Made by a program: the position numbers and the translations under genes
Notes under the pieces: generated by a model
Told to the model about the DNA's origin: nothing
What the model saw: only the letters and a program-made list of their open reading frames with translations
Database searches by the model: none
Shown: piece after piece, positions 25,805-36,400 of the stretch
How the letters are laid out: the number at the start of each line of letters is the position of its first letter
How positions within the stretch are numbered: position 1 is the first letter of the stretch
NCBI RefSeq assembly: GCF_001613085.1
Contig: NZ_BDBR01000057.1
Span: 1-58,712, forward strand
Direction: 5' to 3'
DNA length: 58,712 nucleotides
Origin: Nocardia salmonicida NBRC 13393
Lineage (GTDB): Bacteria > Actinomycetota > Actinomycetes > Mycobacteriales > Mycobacteriaceae

Positions 25805-27454
25805 GTGACCTCGCCCTTTCCTGACCCCGTGCGCAGTCCGTTCCTGCCCCAGCCCAACGGGTCCGGAGGCTGGAACTTGCCTTTCGGTCCCGGCGGTCGT
25901 TTCAGTTGGCCCGATGCTGATGGGCGGGTGCGGTGGCCGTGGGAGCCGCACGACCCGAAGCGCCCGCACGACCCGAAGCACCCGCACGATCCCAATGACC
26001 CGAAGCATCCGCATGATCCCCATGATCCGAAGCACCCCGGCGGTGGTGAGTCCGGAGGCGATGAGCCCGGTCACGGCTCCGGCAGACCTTCGGGCGATTC
26101 GCCGACTCCGCCACCGTCACAGCCGAGCCAGGAGGACGACCGTGACGACGAGTCGGGTTCGAGCCCGGATACGCCGTCTTCGGGAGGGTCTGGCGGTGGC
26201 CCGTCCGGTGGTGGCAACTCGGGCGGTGGCCCGTCCGGTGGTGGCAACTCGGGCGGTGGGAATTCCGGTGGTGGCAATTCGGGCGGTTCGTACACGGCGC
26301 CGTCGAACACTTCTCGTGCGCCCATCGAGGTCGAGCCCGACAAGCTGATGGAGGGCGGCAAACGCCTTGCCGAGTTGCCGAGCCTCTCAGGTGGGCTCTT
26401 CGACATCCTCACTCGCCTCAGCGACAACCTGGACAGACTCGGTCAGCCCTGGGGTGACGACGAACTCGGCGAACAGTTCGCCGCGGGCGATCAGGGTTAC
26501 CTCTCGGCGGTAGACGCCCTTGTCGGCAATGCGAGTACCGGGTCGAATGCCGAGGGCGCGATCCCGGTGTTCGGTCAGCTGCTGGTGAACTACGGGCGGT
26601 CCGTCGAGGCGGCGGGCAAGGCGTTCTCGTTGGGTGAGGACCTGTACGCGCAGTGGATTCTGACCAACTACGTCAACGAGGACGCGCACGGCAATCCTGG
26701 CCCGTACAAGGGCCCACTCAGCTCGGACCCGAACTTCGGCAAGAACCCCGATGCCGACAACCCGCCGAAATCCGGTGGTGGCGGCGGGCAATCCGGCGGC
26801 GGCGATTCCGGTGGCAGCGGGGGCGGCACCTCGGGTGGAGCGTCAGGAGCCGGCGATGGATCAGGGTCCTCGGCGCCCGGCGGCGCGGGAGCTGGTCTCG
26901 GCAGCGGTGGCGCACCGGTTGCCAACTACGCCCAGTCGCCCTCACCCGATGGGTCGACCGTGTCCGGTCTCGCCGATACCGGCAGCGACCTCGGCAGTTC
27001 GCTCGGGTCCGTGTCCGGCTCACCCATGACCGACGGCATCACGACGGGAACCGACGGTCAGCCGGGTGTGGTTGCCCCGCTCGGCTTTCGCGCTATCGAT
27101 CCGACAACCGGTCTGCCGGTGGACAAGAGCGCACCGGGTGGCGGGTCGCCGGGTGGCGGACGTGGCGGTCCGAGCGTGCCGGGCACGCTGCAGGGTCGCG
27201 TCACCGAGGCCGCCTACGACGGCGAGAAGTTGGCCACCAGGGCGGCGACGACCGGGCAGCGCGCCGGCGTCTCCGGCACCATGATGCCGCCTGGCATGCC
27301 GGGGATGCCGGCGACCGGCGCGTCCCCGCAGGGCGGTGCGGCGGGGGAGAGCAAGAACAAGCGAAAGGAACGGCGCAAGCCGGCGCAGGAGGTCGAACAG
27401 GAGACGACGACGCAGGACGCGTGGCAGCGGGCCGGTTGGCGGAGCGGGCAATAG
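25805..27454 (+). CDS. WXG100-like protein with His-Asp-Pro repeats and long Gly-rich linkers
   Basis: A 549-aa protein. Residues 48-78 repeat the H-D-P-K/H-P unit, an unusual His/Asp/Pro cluster that might bind metal. Low-complexity Gly/Ser/Asn repeats follow (about 115-165). A helical domain (about 175-290) contains PWGDDELGEQF with W216, the W-G-D-D-x-x-G-x-x-F variant also found in the stand-alone WXG protein at 19231. The rest is Gly/Ser/Pro-rich and ends in a Lys/Arg/Glu-rich helix. The stop (27452-27454) is immediately followed by the ATG of the giant gene. By analogy with the 19545-16477 locus, I infer a co-secreted partner of the giant protein. Confidence 0.7.
   Translation: MTSPFPDPVRSPFLPQPNGSGGWNLPFGPGGRFSWPDADGRVRWPWEPHDPKRPHDPKHPHDPNDPKHPHDPHDPKHPGGGESGGDEPGHGSGRPSGDSPTPPPSQPSQEDDRDDESGSSPDTPSSGGSGGGPSGGGNSGGGPSGGGNSGGGNSGGGNSGGSYTAPSNTSRAPIEVEPDKLMEGGKRLAELPSLSGGLFDILTRLSDNLDRLGQPWGDDELGEQFAAGDQGYLSAVDALVGNASTGSNAEGAIPVFGQLLVNYGRSVEAAGKAFSLGEDLYAQWILTNYVNEDAHGNPGPYKGPLSSDPNFGKNPDADNPPKSGGGGGQSGGGDSGGSGGGTSGGASGAGDGSGSSAPGGAGAGLGSGGAPVANYAQSPSPDGSTVSGLADTGSDLGSSLGSVSGSPMTDGITTGTDGQPGVVAPLGFRAIDPTTGLPVDKSAPGGGSPGGGRGGPSVPGTLQGRVTEAAYDGEKLATRAATTGQRAGVSGTMMPPGMPGMPATGASPQGGAAGESKNKRKERRKPAQEVEQETTTQDAWQRAGWRSGQ
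25946..26038 (+). repeat. His-Asp-Pro coding repeat
   Basis: Codons for residues 48-78 of the preceding protein repeat the pattern CAC/CAT GAC/GAT CCG/CCC AAG five to six times. The periodicity is visible at both DNA and protein level. Confidence 0.8.
26190..26290 (+). repeat. Gly-Gly-Gly-Asn-Ser tandem coding repeat
   Basis: A 12- to 15-base unit (GGC GGT GGC ... TCC/AAC) is repeated about eight times and encodes a flexible Gly/Ser/Asn/Pro linker. Such simple repeats change length easily by slippage. Confidence 0.75.
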
Positions 27455-30400
27455 ATGGCAATTCCCGACGCGATCGCCAAATCCGACCTGAAGATTCCCG
27501 AGGACCTGCAGTTCCTCAGCTACCTCGCAGGCGGCGCCTGGCCGCAAGGCAGCGAGAACGGCATGTTCGCGCTGGCCGATGTGTGGTCGGGGTCGGCTGC
27601 CGAGCTCACCGATCTGGTCGAGAGCCTCAGTGATGTCATCGACGACATCATCGCCAGCTACAGCTCGGCCAAGGGCGGCTCGATGGCGAAGACGTTGGAG
27701 AGCCTCATCGACGAATCCGACACCTCGTCGTTGCAGGCGATCGCGGCGTCGATGAAGAACGTCGCGGCGACGTGCGACAAGGTCGGTTGCGCCATCCAAG
27801 AGAACAAGATCATGATCATCGCCGGTCTGGTGCAGTTGGTCGTCGAGATCGCGATCGCGTGGTTCTTCCCGCCGACCGCGCCCGCCGTGCAGACCGCGGC
27901 GATGACGTTTTGGCAGTTGGTCTTCGCCTGGCTCAAGCGCATGTTGCTCGAGGTGATCCAGGCGGCGTTGAACGCCATGCTCCAGCAGGTGATTCTCGAC
28001 CTGCTGATCCAGCTGGGGCAGATGGCCGCCGACCACCGTGACGGGGTCGACTGGAACGCGGTCGGGCAATTCGCGCTCGGTGGCGCGCTCGGTGGCGCGT
28101 TCGGTGCTCTGTTCGGCAAGGTGACCGGTGACCTGATCAAGCACGGCGGCGCCAAGATCACCGGGACCGAGTTCAACAAGAAGTGGCAGCAGATGCTGCA
28201 ACTGGGCGGCCAGGGCGCCGGTGGTGCTTTCGGCGGTATGGTCGGCGGTGGTGTCGCCAAGCAGATCCTCGAGGGTGGACCGTTCGAACTCGACCCACGC
28301 ATGCTCGGCGCGGGCGCGGGTGGTGCGCTGGGCGGTGGTATTCGCGGATTCCGTTCGGGCGGTGGGAATGTCCACGTCGACGTGAACGTGGGCGCGCACG
28401 ACGGTGGTTCGACGCCGCCGCCGCGCACCGATGGGGTCGGGCCGAAGCCCGGATCATTGCCGTCCGGTGACGCGGCGACGCCGTCGAAGTTGTCGGCCGA
28501 AGGTGATGTGCCGAATGCGAATACCGCGAGCAAGGACGCAACCGACTCCGGCGGATCGGTCACCGATGACTCAGGGACGACCGGCGACCGGTCGGTCGGC
28601 CACGACGGCACCGATACCACAAACTCGACCAATTCCCGTGACACAACGCATGATTCGGCCGCGAGTCCGCGCACCGACGGTTCGCGTGACACGCCCGATG
28701 GTTCGAGTACTCGCGCGGGCGCGCATGATGGCGACACGGCGTCGGCCACAGCGCCCAAGAGTGATGGCTCGGTGAGCGATTCGGTCGTGAGCCAGCAAAC
28801 GCGGCCGATCGGACACCAGGAACAGCTGAGTCGACCTACCGGTGACAACACTTCGCAGAGCTCGGCGAAGCCGCAGTCGACGTCGGAGCGCTCGGTTACC
28901 CAGCCGTCGGGTCCGCGCGGCCAGGGCGCGGATTCCCGGATGACGCGTCCTGAACCGGAGTTGACGCGCGCCACCCCGCAGTCGCAAGTCCGCGATTCGG
29001 CGAGCACATCGCACGAGTCGACTATCTCGGCCGGCCACCGGTCCGATGAGGTCACACCGGTCTCGCGGCGCGGCGATGACAGCGCGTCCGTCACCTCACG
29101 GGTCGAAGCCGAACCGGTCAACAGCCACCGCGACGGCGCGGAATCGGTGGGGCACAGCCGCCCCGAATCGGACATCGGCGCCGGGTCGAAGGCGCAGGCC
29201 GACAAGCCGAGCGAGTCGAGCGAAGCGGGCGAGCGAGCGGGGTCGAACGCGGGCACCCACGATCCGGTGACCGGCAATCGCTGGCGGCTTGTCGATTCGG
29301 CGTTGCTCGGGCCGACCTGGCCCGGGTTCAAGCAGTTCGCCCGTGGCGTCATCGGCTTCCAGCAGATCTGGGAAGCACTGCACGGCAACAAGTCTCCGCA
29401 CGATGGACGCGAACCGTTCCGGCAGTACCGCGACGGTGATCAACCGTTGCGTCCGCTGTTCGGACAGGAGAAGCCGTCAACTCCGCCCGTGGAGGGTGCG
29501 GGAGAGGTGCGCGGCCGTGACAAAGCGTTGTCGCGCGGCGTTTTCCGGTTCAACACCGACGAAATGTCGGACTACCGCTACAAATTCGACGCCGAGAACA
29601 ACATCTGGACCAAAGACGGGACGCAACCTGCCCCCAAGGCCGAGGGCGCGAAGGAGGCGAGCAGGGCAAGTGACGCCGAGAGTCGGGGGCGGGCGCGGCC
29701 CCAAGGCGAGGACGGCGACGAGGTCATCGCCAAGAACGGCCGCAGCCAGATCGATACCCCGCGTAGCGGACCGCTGCTGCAGCGCTGGGCCGGCGGTACC
29801 GCCGACGCGATGCGCACGATCGTGGTCGATCACGACGGGCAGTGGTACGTCAGCAGCACGGTGCAACACGAGGCATTCCACAACGCCGGTGTGTATGCCG
29901 CGTTCCGTGGTCAATTCGTCAAGGGCGAGCTGATCGCGGTGCACGACTGGGCAGGCGCCTATCAGCCGGCCCCGGGCCGGGTGAAGGCGGCGCTCGACGA
30001 GCTCGGCATCTACGACCGGGTCCAGCATTTCGATCATCAGGGCACCAAGCACACCGACGCCGACACCTGGCCCGAGGCAGCGCCGCGTCGGCCGAGCGTC
30101 GACGAAGAGACCCTCGACTCGCTGCACACGCTGCGCGGCGACGAAGCGGTCGAGAACAAACCCGACGGGCCGCCCCGCGACCTGATGGCCGAGGCCGAGG
30201 ACATTCTCGCGAAGTACGACCCGGTGGAGTGGGGCAAGCGGACCCCGACCGAGCTGGCTGAGGCGTTGGCAGGCAGCGCCAAGTGGGCGGCGCGTGATGC
30301 CGAAGGGGTGGCCGAATACCACAAGGCGGTGACCGCGGCGACCGAAGTCATCCGCCGTGGCACGACCAAGTACGACGCCGACGGCGCGGTCATTCAGAAC

Positions 30401-33400
30401 GGCAAGACGATGTACGCGACCCAGGTGATGGGCGCGATGGCCATGCGCAACGGCCCGATCAATATGGCCGCCGGTGAGGGCAAGACGATGGTGTTCCTCG
30501 CCGACGCCATGATGAAGGCCGCCGGTGGAAAGAACGTGCACGTCTTCACCACCCGCGACACGCTCGCCAATGACGCGATGCGACTCTACGAGCAGGTTTT
30601 CAAGGTGCTCGGCGATGATTCCTACAACCTGGTGCGGATGTCGCCCCATGGTGTCGACGGGGTCGGTTCGGGAAACCCGGACCGGGCAACGGTTTTCGTC
30701 GGCACGCTCAGTGACGCCGGCTTCGGCCATTTGCGCAACAAGAAGATGGACGGCGATATCGCCGTCATCGACGAGATCGACGAGGCGCTGCACTACTCCG
30801 ACACCACCTGGATCATCGCCGACGGGCCGAGTGACGCGACGCCGCAGGTCAAGGAACGCGTCGAATACGCGCACGAGTTCCTCACCGCGCAACTGAACTC
30901 CGGCGGCCTCACCCCCGAGCACTTCGGTCGGACCGCCGACCAGCCGTCGGGCCCGGCGACGATGACCAAGGAGGGCGCCGAGACCGTCAAGGAGCTGATC
31001 GAGCAGGACCTCCCGAACGCGACGCCCAAGGACGTCGATGACCTCCTCGCTCGGGTGCAGTCGGCGGCGACCGCGCGCTGGGAATTCGTCGAGGGCGACC
31101 ACTACGTCATCGGCCCCGACGGCAAGGTCTACATCATCGACCAGATGACCCACGCGGTGATGTTCGACCCGAAGACCTCGACCGAGAGCCGCTGGAACGG
31201 CGGGTTGGCACAGGCGATCGAGGCCAAGCACGGCGTCCACATCCGCGGTGACTCGGCCTCGAGCCAGTCGCTGACGGCCAAGGATATGCTCGGCGAGAAC
31301 TACACGTCGCTGACGGGCGCCTCGGGCACCGTCGCCGGGCTCTCCGACATCCTCGTCACCAAATACGGTATGTCGGAGGTCATTTCGATTCCGCGTCGCG
31401 AGGAATCGAAGTTGGCCACCCTCGATGCGCATACAGCGGTCGACCAAGCCGGCAAGCATCGGGCGATCGCGGCCCGGGTGGCGGCGGCCTACGAGGCGGG
31501 CAAGATGCCCGATGGCGGTAATAACGCGCTGCCGCACCTGATCATCGCCAATCGCAACAGCGAGGTCTCGGCGATCTCGAAACTGATGGAGTCCATGGGG
31601 ATTGCGCGCGATCGGTTCGAGTCGGTCGACGCGGAGTGGATGGTCAGGCATGGGGAGAACTGGGAACGCGATCTCGCCGATATCCTGGCGACCGCCGGTG
31701 AGCGGGGCAAAATCCTGGTGATCAACCGGCAGGGTGGCCGCGGTGTCGATATCGAGGTCAGCGCGCAGGTGGACAAGGACGGTGGCCTGCAGGTCAAGAT
31801 GTCGGGTAAGTCCGAATTTCGCGATATCGATGTGCAGGCCGAGAACCGCGCGGCGCGCAATGGGCAGAAGGGCAGCGTCGAGTACTTCTTGGCCGCCGAC
31901 GACGCCCTGTTCGCCAAGGCACCGCACCACGCCATCACCATCACCCGCTACACCGACGCGGTCACCGCGCACGAGGACGCGGTTACCGCGGAGAGCGTGA
32001 CCAAGAAGGCGCTCGACGAGGCCACTGACCAGGACCGACCCGCTGCCGAGGTCGCCCATACCGCCGCGGTGAAGGACCTCGCGGACGCGCTCGCCACGCG
32101 TCGGGCCGCCGAGACCGACATTGTCGCGCTCGCGACAACATTGCAGGCTGACAACGCGCGCCGGACCCTCCTCGACAACGGGGTTGTCCCCGCGTTGGCC
32201 GGCCCGGTCGACGGCCGGATCGAGCTGACCGATACGGCGTCGCGTGACCGGCGGGTGCCGCCCCCGGACTTCGAGCACCAGTCGGACGACACTGCCGACC
32301 GCGACCCCGACCGGCGCTCAACCGTTGATGATTCCGTCCGGGCCGAGCGAGTCGTCCTGACCTCGGTCGATGGTGTCGAAGCGCCGGATGGCCGGGTGTG
32401 GGAGCGCGCATCGAAGCCAGGCACCGACGGGCTGATCGAGATACTCGAGCGTGCTCAGTGGCTCACGGAGCCCGACGCTCGGCGGGTCGCCGCGTTCGAG
32501 GCGTTGCGCACCGATGGAGGGTCAGTGGGGACGATGTCGGAGCGGCACGCTGCGGCCGCCTCGTCGCTGAGCCTGAACTTGGATGTCCACCATCCCGACG
32601 GCAGCGTCACCCGACTGCGCCACGGGAATGACGCCGACCCGGCGACCGTGCTGTTCGCCGAGCGCGACACCGACGGGTACCTGTGGTCGGCGGTGCCACC
32701 GGGACATGTCGCGGCGCAGTCGACGAGCGAAGTCGCGCCCGGATTAGAGTCGGCCGCAATCGATCTCGGCGCTGCCGCGTTCACCACCTTGGAGCTCGTG
32801 TCGCACCAGATCGTGATCGACGCGGCGACCGGGCGTTGGGTTACCCCCTTCGGGCTGCCCGCGCAGACCGGGTGGGGACAGCTCAACTCGCCACGCACCA
32901 GGCGGGCGAATGCCGCCGTCACCGGCGATGGCCGCACCTATCTGCTGCCCGGCGACGCAACCGGTGACCCGAGCCGATGGCAGCGCGCACTCGACGAGGT
33001 CGGGGCGAGCACACTGCTGCAACTCGAGATCCACGACGGCATCACCTACACGGCCGTCGACGAGTTCTTCGGCAAGGCGCAGAACAGGGCGCGGATCGAC
33101 CAGGCGCTCGTCGGCTGGGCCGCGCAGGGCCTGCATGTCCACGCCGATTTCCATCAACTGATGATGGATCTGACGTCGCTGAGCACGGAACAGTTCGCCG
33201 CGCTCGAGGAGCCGGGCGGCTGGCACGCGGTCGGTCATATCGGGCGACCAGCGGTGGCTGTACTTCGGCGGCTCGACGCCGACGGACAGGTGCCGGTCGT
33301 GCATTCCTCGCCCACGCGTACCGAGCAGGTGCCGGACACCCGAGCGCGCGCGGCGGCCGACCGAGCGCGGGCGATCGAGCGGCGGTTGGCGGTCGATGGG

Positions 33401-36400
33401 TCGATCCCGTTCGTCGGGATCGATGCCTTCGCCGTCGACACCGATATCCTGTTGTCGCCCAACCGCGCTACCTCGCTCGCGCCGCAGCTGCGTTCGCGCG
33501 AGGACGTCGCCGTTGTCGCCGACGCCGAGGGAATTCTTACCGTGGCGGCATCGACGGCCATCGAGTACCTGGTTGTCGGCGCGAACGGCGAGCACTGGGT
33601 GACCGGGCAGGCATTGACCGCGAGCGGGTTCGCGTGGGATTCGGCGCGCGAGGGGTTCGCGCGTAGCGTGACGGTCGGCGGCGTGACCTGGTGGGAGTAC
33701 GAGAGCGTGGTCGTCGACCCACGGACGGACCGACCTGGCCAAGTACTCGTGCGGTTGCCGGGCGGTGTGCACTGGCTCGGCGAGGCGGACGCGGCGGCTG
33801 TCGGACTCCTGCGCCCGGATCGCTTGCCACGCCCCCTCTTCGGCGGGCACAAACCGGCCGCGACCGATCTGGACACGCTCCCCGGGTGGCCCGTCGTCGA
33901 GCAGTTGCGCGAACACGCGACGCGCCCGGCGGCGATCGGGTCGATGCTGCGATTCGTGGTCCGCGCCGGAGACCGACATCTGCGCGTTCCGGGTTCGGTG
34001 GTGGACGCCGCGAGCAACTGGGTTGACGACAACGGCGACATCATCGGTGGCGACGGCGCTGTGGTGCTCAGAGACGCCGACGTCATCGCGATCGAGGTGT
34101 TGCTCGGAGTCGCAGGCGAGCCGCGTTGGGTGGCTGTCGACCGGTTGAGGACGCTGGTCCCTGGCGCACACGAGGCAGCAGCCAGTTGGCCCGCTGTGGT
34201 ACTCGCCGCGAATGCGATCGTCGCCGAGCATATTTCGCGGCTCGCGCCGTTCGATGCGCCGTCGCTATCGGAAGCGATCGCCCCGACGACGACACCGACC
34301 CTGCTCACCGCGCCGATGACCGATGCCGAGATCGAGCTGTTGGTCGGCGGCTGGACTCCGCCGTCGCGGTCACTGCCGCGGGCGGTGCCCGCGGGTGCTG
34401 TCGCGCCGACTGTCGTTACGGGCCACCCCGGTCGCGCCGTCGCCGCCATGTTCGGGGCCGCAGTCGCATTGCCGTTGGTTGCCACAGCAGGGACGATTAC
34501 GACGGTGGTCCGTGCTCCGGCGGGGTCGCGGCCCACGTTCATCGAGTCGTCGAATGTGCCGGTCCCCGGGGACGTCGGCGCGATCCTGCTGCCGGAGGAC
34601 GGGTTCTTCCCGAGAGCCGATGGAGTCGACCATATCTTGGTGGCCGGGCCGAAGGGTCGATCGTGGGTCTCGCCGACCGACCTCGCGGCGGCCGGGTACC
34701 GGTGGCAGCCGGACAAGCAGTGGTACGCGAGGCCGGTCACCCTGGCCGAAGGCGTCGAACTCTTCGAGCACGACCTGGTCGTTGTCGCGCCCGGTGCCGA
34801 CGCGACAACTGTGCTGCTCACCGTCGGCGACACGACGCACACGGTGTCGGCCGAGGTCGCGGCAGGCGTCGGCCTGGTACCGGACCGGGAATTGCGCGGC
34901 CCCATCTTCGGCACCGCGGGGCCTGAATCGGCTGACCTCGAACGCTTTCGGGGCGTCGCGGGCACGGTCGCCTGGCCAGTGCTCAACCAACTCGCGGCGT
35001 TGGCGACCGACCCCGCCGTGATTCTTTCGATGACCCGCTTCGTCCTCGCCGACGGAACAACTACCGGGCATGACGATCCGCCGGCCGACGGTGATGTCGT
35101 CGGACTCGATGTGCTGCTCATGGTGGGTGGCACACCGCAGTGGGTGCGGGTCGACCGCTCGACGAAGCTGCCGCTCGACTGGTTCGGCGAACAATCGAAT
35201 AGTGCTGTAGCACAGCCTATTTGGCCAGCATTGCTGCTCGCGGCCCAGTCGAGCGCGCTCGCGATCGCGCAAGACGCGGCGATCGCCGAGCTCACCGCTT
35301 ACGCGGCGACCCGTGGTCGCCAGGGGCGACTCGTCGCGGGCCTGTCCGAAACGACTGCCGACGAGGCCGCCGACACCTCGGTCGCGGTCGATCAACCAGT
35401 GCAGCGGTCGGCTGACAGCGACGCCTTCATGGGCAATTTCAGCTTCTCCTACGACGAGTTCGAGTCGGCCCCGGTCGGCGTCGCGGTCCGCGCGGTCGCC
35501 GACGACGTCGACCAGGTGACCGACCCGGCACCCGCGGCCGAACTGGTCGTGTCCGCCGACGGGCTGGTCATCGGTACCGGCGCCGACGCGATCCATCTCG
35601 CCTCGGGCGACAAGCTCGCCGCCCGCTGGGAACTCGCCGCGCCCGGCGAGCGAGCCGAGCACATCTGGGTGCGAAAACCGGACGGCGGTCAGTGGCGCCA
35701 GATCTCGGCGACCGAATTGGCGGGTCGAGGGCTCGTGATGCCTCGGCTCGCCGTCATCGACGCCGCGATCTTCGGGGCGCAGATCTCGGCCGCCGACGTC
35801 GTGCAAGGCGCTCTCGGCACCTGCTACCTGCACGCCGGACTCAGCGCGATGGCCTTCGCGCGCCCGGACCTGGTGCGGCAGATGTTCGATGTGAACCCCG
35901 AAACCGGTGAGATCGCTATACGTTTCGTCCGCGACGGTGTGGCGGTATGGGTGCCGGTCGACCGTCGCTTCTACGTCTACGAGACCGGTGATGGTAGCCG
36001 CATGGCCTACGCGCTCGCCGAACCGGGACAGCCGCTGTGGCCCGCGTTCGTGGAGAAGGCGTGGGCGATTCACCAGGGTGGCGCACTCGGGTACGCGGGT
36101 GTTGTCGGCGGAAATTCCGGCGCGGTCGCCACCGCGTTGCGGCCGGTCGTGACGGTCACGAGCCAGGGGCGTGCACAGCCGAGTCGCGGCGTCGACGACG
36201 GCAACTTCGCTCATCCGATGTCGCTCGGCCCGGACGCGCTCGCCGATCTCATCATCGCCGCGAACGACTCGACCGTCACCGCGGCTGCCGCGCTCGCGAT
36301 AGCGCACACGGTGCTCGACCTCGAGCACGAGTGGCTCGCCTGGACCAAGAGCTGGCTGAGTTCGGTCACCTGGAGCGCCGAGAACGCGATTCGCGAGGTG

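Noticed and set aside
26190..26290. Possible CRISPR-like array from the short direct repeats
   Set aside because: The unit is 12-15 bases without unique spacers and encodes a Gly/Ser linker in frame.
29867..29881. HEAFH, matching the zinc-protease pattern HExxH (residues 805-809 of the giant protein)
   Set aside because: It lies inside the first copy of the small repeated module, where the other copies have unrelated residues, and no third zinc ligand is placed as in metalloproteases.
29477..32278. 933-residue minus-strand open frame
   Set aside because: Antisense to the SecA-like part of the giant gene, whose motifs are conserved; the minus-strand product shows no recognisable domain.
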